From UBA1952 sp965246855 (GTDB lineage: Bacteria; Bacteroidota; Bacteroidia; Chitinophagales; Chitinophagaceae), in contig CBDFFP010000002.1 in assembly GCA_965246855.1 (NCBI GenBank), positions 310,001-374,000 on the forward strand: a stretch of DNA of 64,000 nt. The letters are read 5' to 3'. Each line of letters begins with the position of its first letter. The stretch's first letter is position 1. Below, piece by piece: positions 61,727-64,000 of this stretch. Both the position numbers and the translations under genes were made by a program. A model generated the notes under the pieces. It did not search any database and was not told the DNA's origin. It saw only the letters and a list, made by a program, of their open reading frames with translations.

Positions 61727-62971
61727 TTAAGCCCCCTCCATCTCCCCCAGCGCTTCCGCAATAATCCCTACACACTCGTCTATCTGTTTTTGGGTAATCA
61801 CCAGCGGCGGGGCGAAGCGGATTTTGTCGCCCTGCGTGGGCTTTGCCAGCAGGCCTTTGTCCTTCATCAAAAGGCAGAGATGCCACGCCGCTTCCGGGTC
61901 TTGGGTATTCATCACAATGGCATTCAAAAGGCCTTTGCCGCGCACCAGCTTCACCAGCGGATGATTCAGGGCGCGGATAGATTCCCGAAAATATTCGCCC
62001 AGCCGCGCCGCATTTCCGGCCATGTCTTCGTCCTGCAACACTTGCAACGCCGCTATCGCCACCGCGCAGGCCAGCGGGTTGCCGCCGTAGGTAGAGCCGT
62101 GTTCGCCGGGTTGGATGGTCATCATAATCTCGTCGTCGGCCAGCACGGCAGAAACGGGCAACATGCCGCCGCTCAGGGCTTTGCCGAGAATAAGAATATC
62201 GGGATGAACGTCTTCGTGGTCGCAGGCCAGCATCTTGCCGGTGCGCGCTAAGCCCGTTTGGATTTCATCGGCAAGGAAAAGCACGTCGTGCTTCCGGCAG
62301 AGTTCTGCCGCACCGCGTAAATAGCCGTCGTCGGGAACCACAACGCCCGCTTCGCCCTGAATCGGCTCCACCAGGAACGCACACACATTCGGGTCTTGCA
62401 GGGCCTTTTCCAACGCCGCCAAATCGTTGTAGGGAACCGTGTCGTAGTTGGGCATAAACGGCCCGAAATCTTTCTTCGCTGTTGGGTCGGTGGAGAATGA
62501 AATTACGTTCAGCGTGCGGCCATGAAAATTCTGCGCACAGGTAATCGTGCGGGCTTTGCCTTCCGGCGTTCCCTTCACGCGATAAGCCCAGTGGCGCGCC
62601 AGCTTCAACGCCGTTTCCACTGCTTCCACGCCGGTGTTCATCGGCAGCACTTTGTCGTAGCCGAAAAGCGTAGTAATGTATTCTTCGTATTCGCCCAAGA
62701 GGTTGTTGTAGAAAGCCCGCGAAGTGAGCGTCAGCTTTCCCGCTTGCTCCACCATCGCTCTCACCAATCGCGGATGACAATGACCCTGATTCACTGCCGA
62801 GTATCCCGACAGAAAATCGTAGTAGCGGCGACCTTCCACATCCCACATAAACACGCCTTCGGCCCGCTCCATCACTACCGGCAGCGGGTGATAATTATGC
62901 GCGCCATAGCGGGCTTCGCGGTCTATAAATGGCTGCGTTTTGTGGGTATTTTCCGTCATCGTGGAAGTCAT
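61727..62971 (-). CDS. rocD: Ornithine--oxo-acid aminotransferase
   Basis: 414 residues from the ATG at 62971 (MTSTMTENTHKTQPFIDREA); a start 7 codons upstream is also open. Class III PLP aminotransferase: RYGAHNYHPLPVVMERAEGV, LPMNTGVEAVETALKLARHW, ITCAQNFHGRT, FLVEPIQGEAG, LFLADEIQTGLARTG, and the PLP Lys in ILGKALSGGMLPVSA. It converts ornithine and 2-oxoglutarate into glutamate semialdehyde and glutamate, connecting arginine with proline metabolism. Confidence 0.95.
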   Translation of the reverse strand: MTSTMTENTHKTQPFIDREARYGAHNYHPLPVVMERAEGVFMWDVEGRRYYDFLSGYSAVNQGHCHPRLVRAMVEQAGKLTLTSRAFYNNLLGEYEEYITTLFGYDKVLPMNTGVEAVETALKLARHWAYRVKGTPEGKARTITCAQNFHGRTLNVISFSTDPTAKKDFGPFMPNYDTVPYNDLAALEKALQDPNVCAFLVEPIQGEAGVVVPDDGYLRGAAELCRKHDVLFLADEIQTGLARTGKMLACDHEDVHPDILILGKALSGGMLPVSAVLADDEIMMTIQPGEHGSTYGGNPLACAVAIAALQVLQDEDMAGNAARLGEYFRESIRALNHPLVKLVRGKGLLNAIVMNTQDPEAAWHLCLLMKDKGLLAKPTQGDKIRFAPPLVITQKQIDECVGIIAEALGEMEGA

Positions 62972-63010
62972 GCGGTAAAGGTAGCGCGACAAAAGGAGTT
63001 CTATATCTTT

Positions 63011-64000
63011 TCAGACCTGTCGCGCAGGCTTTCGGAAGCCCCAAAACGCCGTTAGGACTGCTGCAAGAATCGCCACAATCACCAGCTTCGTTAGGGAGGA
63101 AAAGGACGCGAAGGACAGACAGAAGCTGCCTGCTCCAAGCACCAGCGCGGAGACGAAAAACTTCATCGCCCAATCCCGCAAAGGGAAAAGCTGCGTCAGC
63201 TTCAAGCCCGTCAGCGACATGGTTTTCCAAGTATAGAAGGCACACATGCAGGCAGTGGAAACGGTGAATGCCAGCGCGATTCCAGGCAGTCCCAACACGT
63301 AGTAAAGCCCCAAGCCCAGCGTACTTGCAAACAACAAATCTCCCACAGCGCCCCACAGCACCCATTTGCCTTGCCGCAGGTGTTGGAGCATGGCGGAGAA
63401 TGGATAGGCACGCAAAGGCAGCATCAGCGTCGTCATGGCGAAAATGGAAACGGAAGCTGCGTATTTGGGGCCAAAAACAAGCGTAAAAATCTCCGTCTTG
63501 CCCAGCATCAAAAACCAGAACAGCGGAAACACAAAAGCAGAGAGCAAGCGTCCGGTGGCACGCAACAGGCGGGCTTTTTCTTCCACCGGCTCTTCCGAAA
63601 CATCTGCCGCGCTGTGGAAGAATGCACTGCTGGCCGCACCCAGGAGCAAAGGCAGAAATGGCACTTCCTGCGCACCGTTGAAATACACCGCCGACAGCGC
63701 AGGCGAAACGAGAAGCCCCACAATCGCTTTGTCCAGATACCGCCCGCTTTGCTGCACAAGGTCGTAAAGCGCCATGTCGCGCCACGCGGTTTTGAGGCTT
63801 TGGGGAGAAGGATTTCCGGCGCTTTTAGAGGAAGACATTTCCTTCCAGACCGGCAGCAATAAAGCCCCTGTCCGCAGTAAAGACAAGGCTGCCAGCGCGC
63901 TGAAAAGCGTTGTGGGCGAAGAGAGAAGCAGCACGTGCAATCCAACAAAAAGGAGCGCCGCAATAGTGTTCACAACCGCCGTCATCCGGTAACAGCGCAG
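63011..64000 (-). CDS. Polysaccharide flippase-like membrane protein, 5' end outside the window
   Basis: At least 329 residues, open to the window edge. About ten hydrophobic segments arranged like the C-terminal half or more of a Wzx/MurJ-type MATE-fold lipid flippase (LDKAIVGLLVSPALSAVYFN, MTTLMLPLRAYPFSAMLQHL, GIALAFTVSTACMCAFYTWK). It would flip lipid-linked saccharides. The methionine at 63985 is probably internal because the frame continues upstream. The family call is moderate. Confidence 0.7.
   Translation of the reverse strand: MRCYRMTAVVNTIAALLFVGLHVLLLSSPTTLFSALAALSLLRTGALLLPVWKEMSSSKSAGNPSPQSLKTAWRDMALYDLVQQSGRYLDKAIVGLLVSPALSAVYFNGAQEVPFLPLLLGAASSAFFHSAADVSEEPVEEKARLLRATGRLLSAFVFPLFWFLMLGKTEIFTLVFGPKYAASVSIFAMTTLMLPLRAYPFSAMLQHLRQGKWVLWGAVGDLLFASTLGLGLYYVLGLPGIALAFTVSTACMCAFYTWKTMSLTGLKLTQLFPLRDWAMKFFVSALVLGAGSFCLSFASFSSLTKLVIVAILAAVLTAFWGFRKPARQV

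Overview
The window is chromosomal DNA from a member of the Bacteroidota, most probably a Chitinophagales/Saprospirales-type lineage (an inference from gene content, not from a search). The signs are type IX secretion (T9SS) C-terminal sorting domains, a Bacteroidota dcw cluster order, a BamD-RpoZ (Rpb6-like omega) pair, lipoproteins with short lipoboxes, and TAnnTTTG promoter -7 elements instead of E. coli-type -10 boxes. No rRNA, tRNA, integrase, transposase or CRISPR array was found.

Layout. 1-10.1 kb: start of ffh, a frameshifted membrane-anchored protein, a secreted repeat protein, infC and thrS, a lipoprotein, and an operon of ABC ATPase, ABC permease and LolA-like protein divergent from an orphan histidine kinase. 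10.2-21.7 kb: surface/secretion block with a large Ig-repeat T9SS protein, an AhpD-like/peroxiredoxin pair, two tandem T9SS paralogues (one frameshifted at a G9 tract) and a frameshifted beta-helix T9SS protein. 21.9-22.5 kb: orphan LuxR-type regulator. 22.8-39.2 kb: complete dcw cluster on the minus strand (mraZ, rsmH, ftsL-like, ftsI, murE, mraY, murD, ftsW, murG, murC, ftsQ, ftsA, ftsZ), many genes overlapping by 4 bp; the MurE DNPR motif indicates meso-diaminopimelate peptidoglycan. 39.2-42.5 kb: divergent bamD-rpoZ, a methyltransferase and recA. 43-51.9 kb: ABC exporter pair, Pif1-like helicase, M1 aminopeptidase, small exported proteins and an XRE regulator. 52-64 kb: pdhA, a TPR protein, an FAD enzyme, YajQ, hypothetical proteins, an ABC-F ATPase, a toxin-antitoxin pair with a nonsense-mutated toxin, truA, rocD and a partial flippase.

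The most unusual signal is non-coding. Three intergenic gaps (about 14.72-14.93, 42.76-42.99 and 57.03-57.22 kb) each hold 9-11 tandem units of exactly 21 bp. The three unit sequences are unrelated, but all share the same period (two turns of B-DNA), a dyad-symmetric core, interspersed variable positions, and the same setting: just after the stop of one minus-strand gene and upstream of the promoter of the next (a peroxiredoxin, recA, a hypothetical protein). A looser ~21-bp phasing of GTGG boxes, probably MraZ operators, occurs in the mraZ/bamD divergent region. The window also carries at least six families of long palindromic dispersed repeats, three homopolymer frameshifts and one in-frame amber stop.
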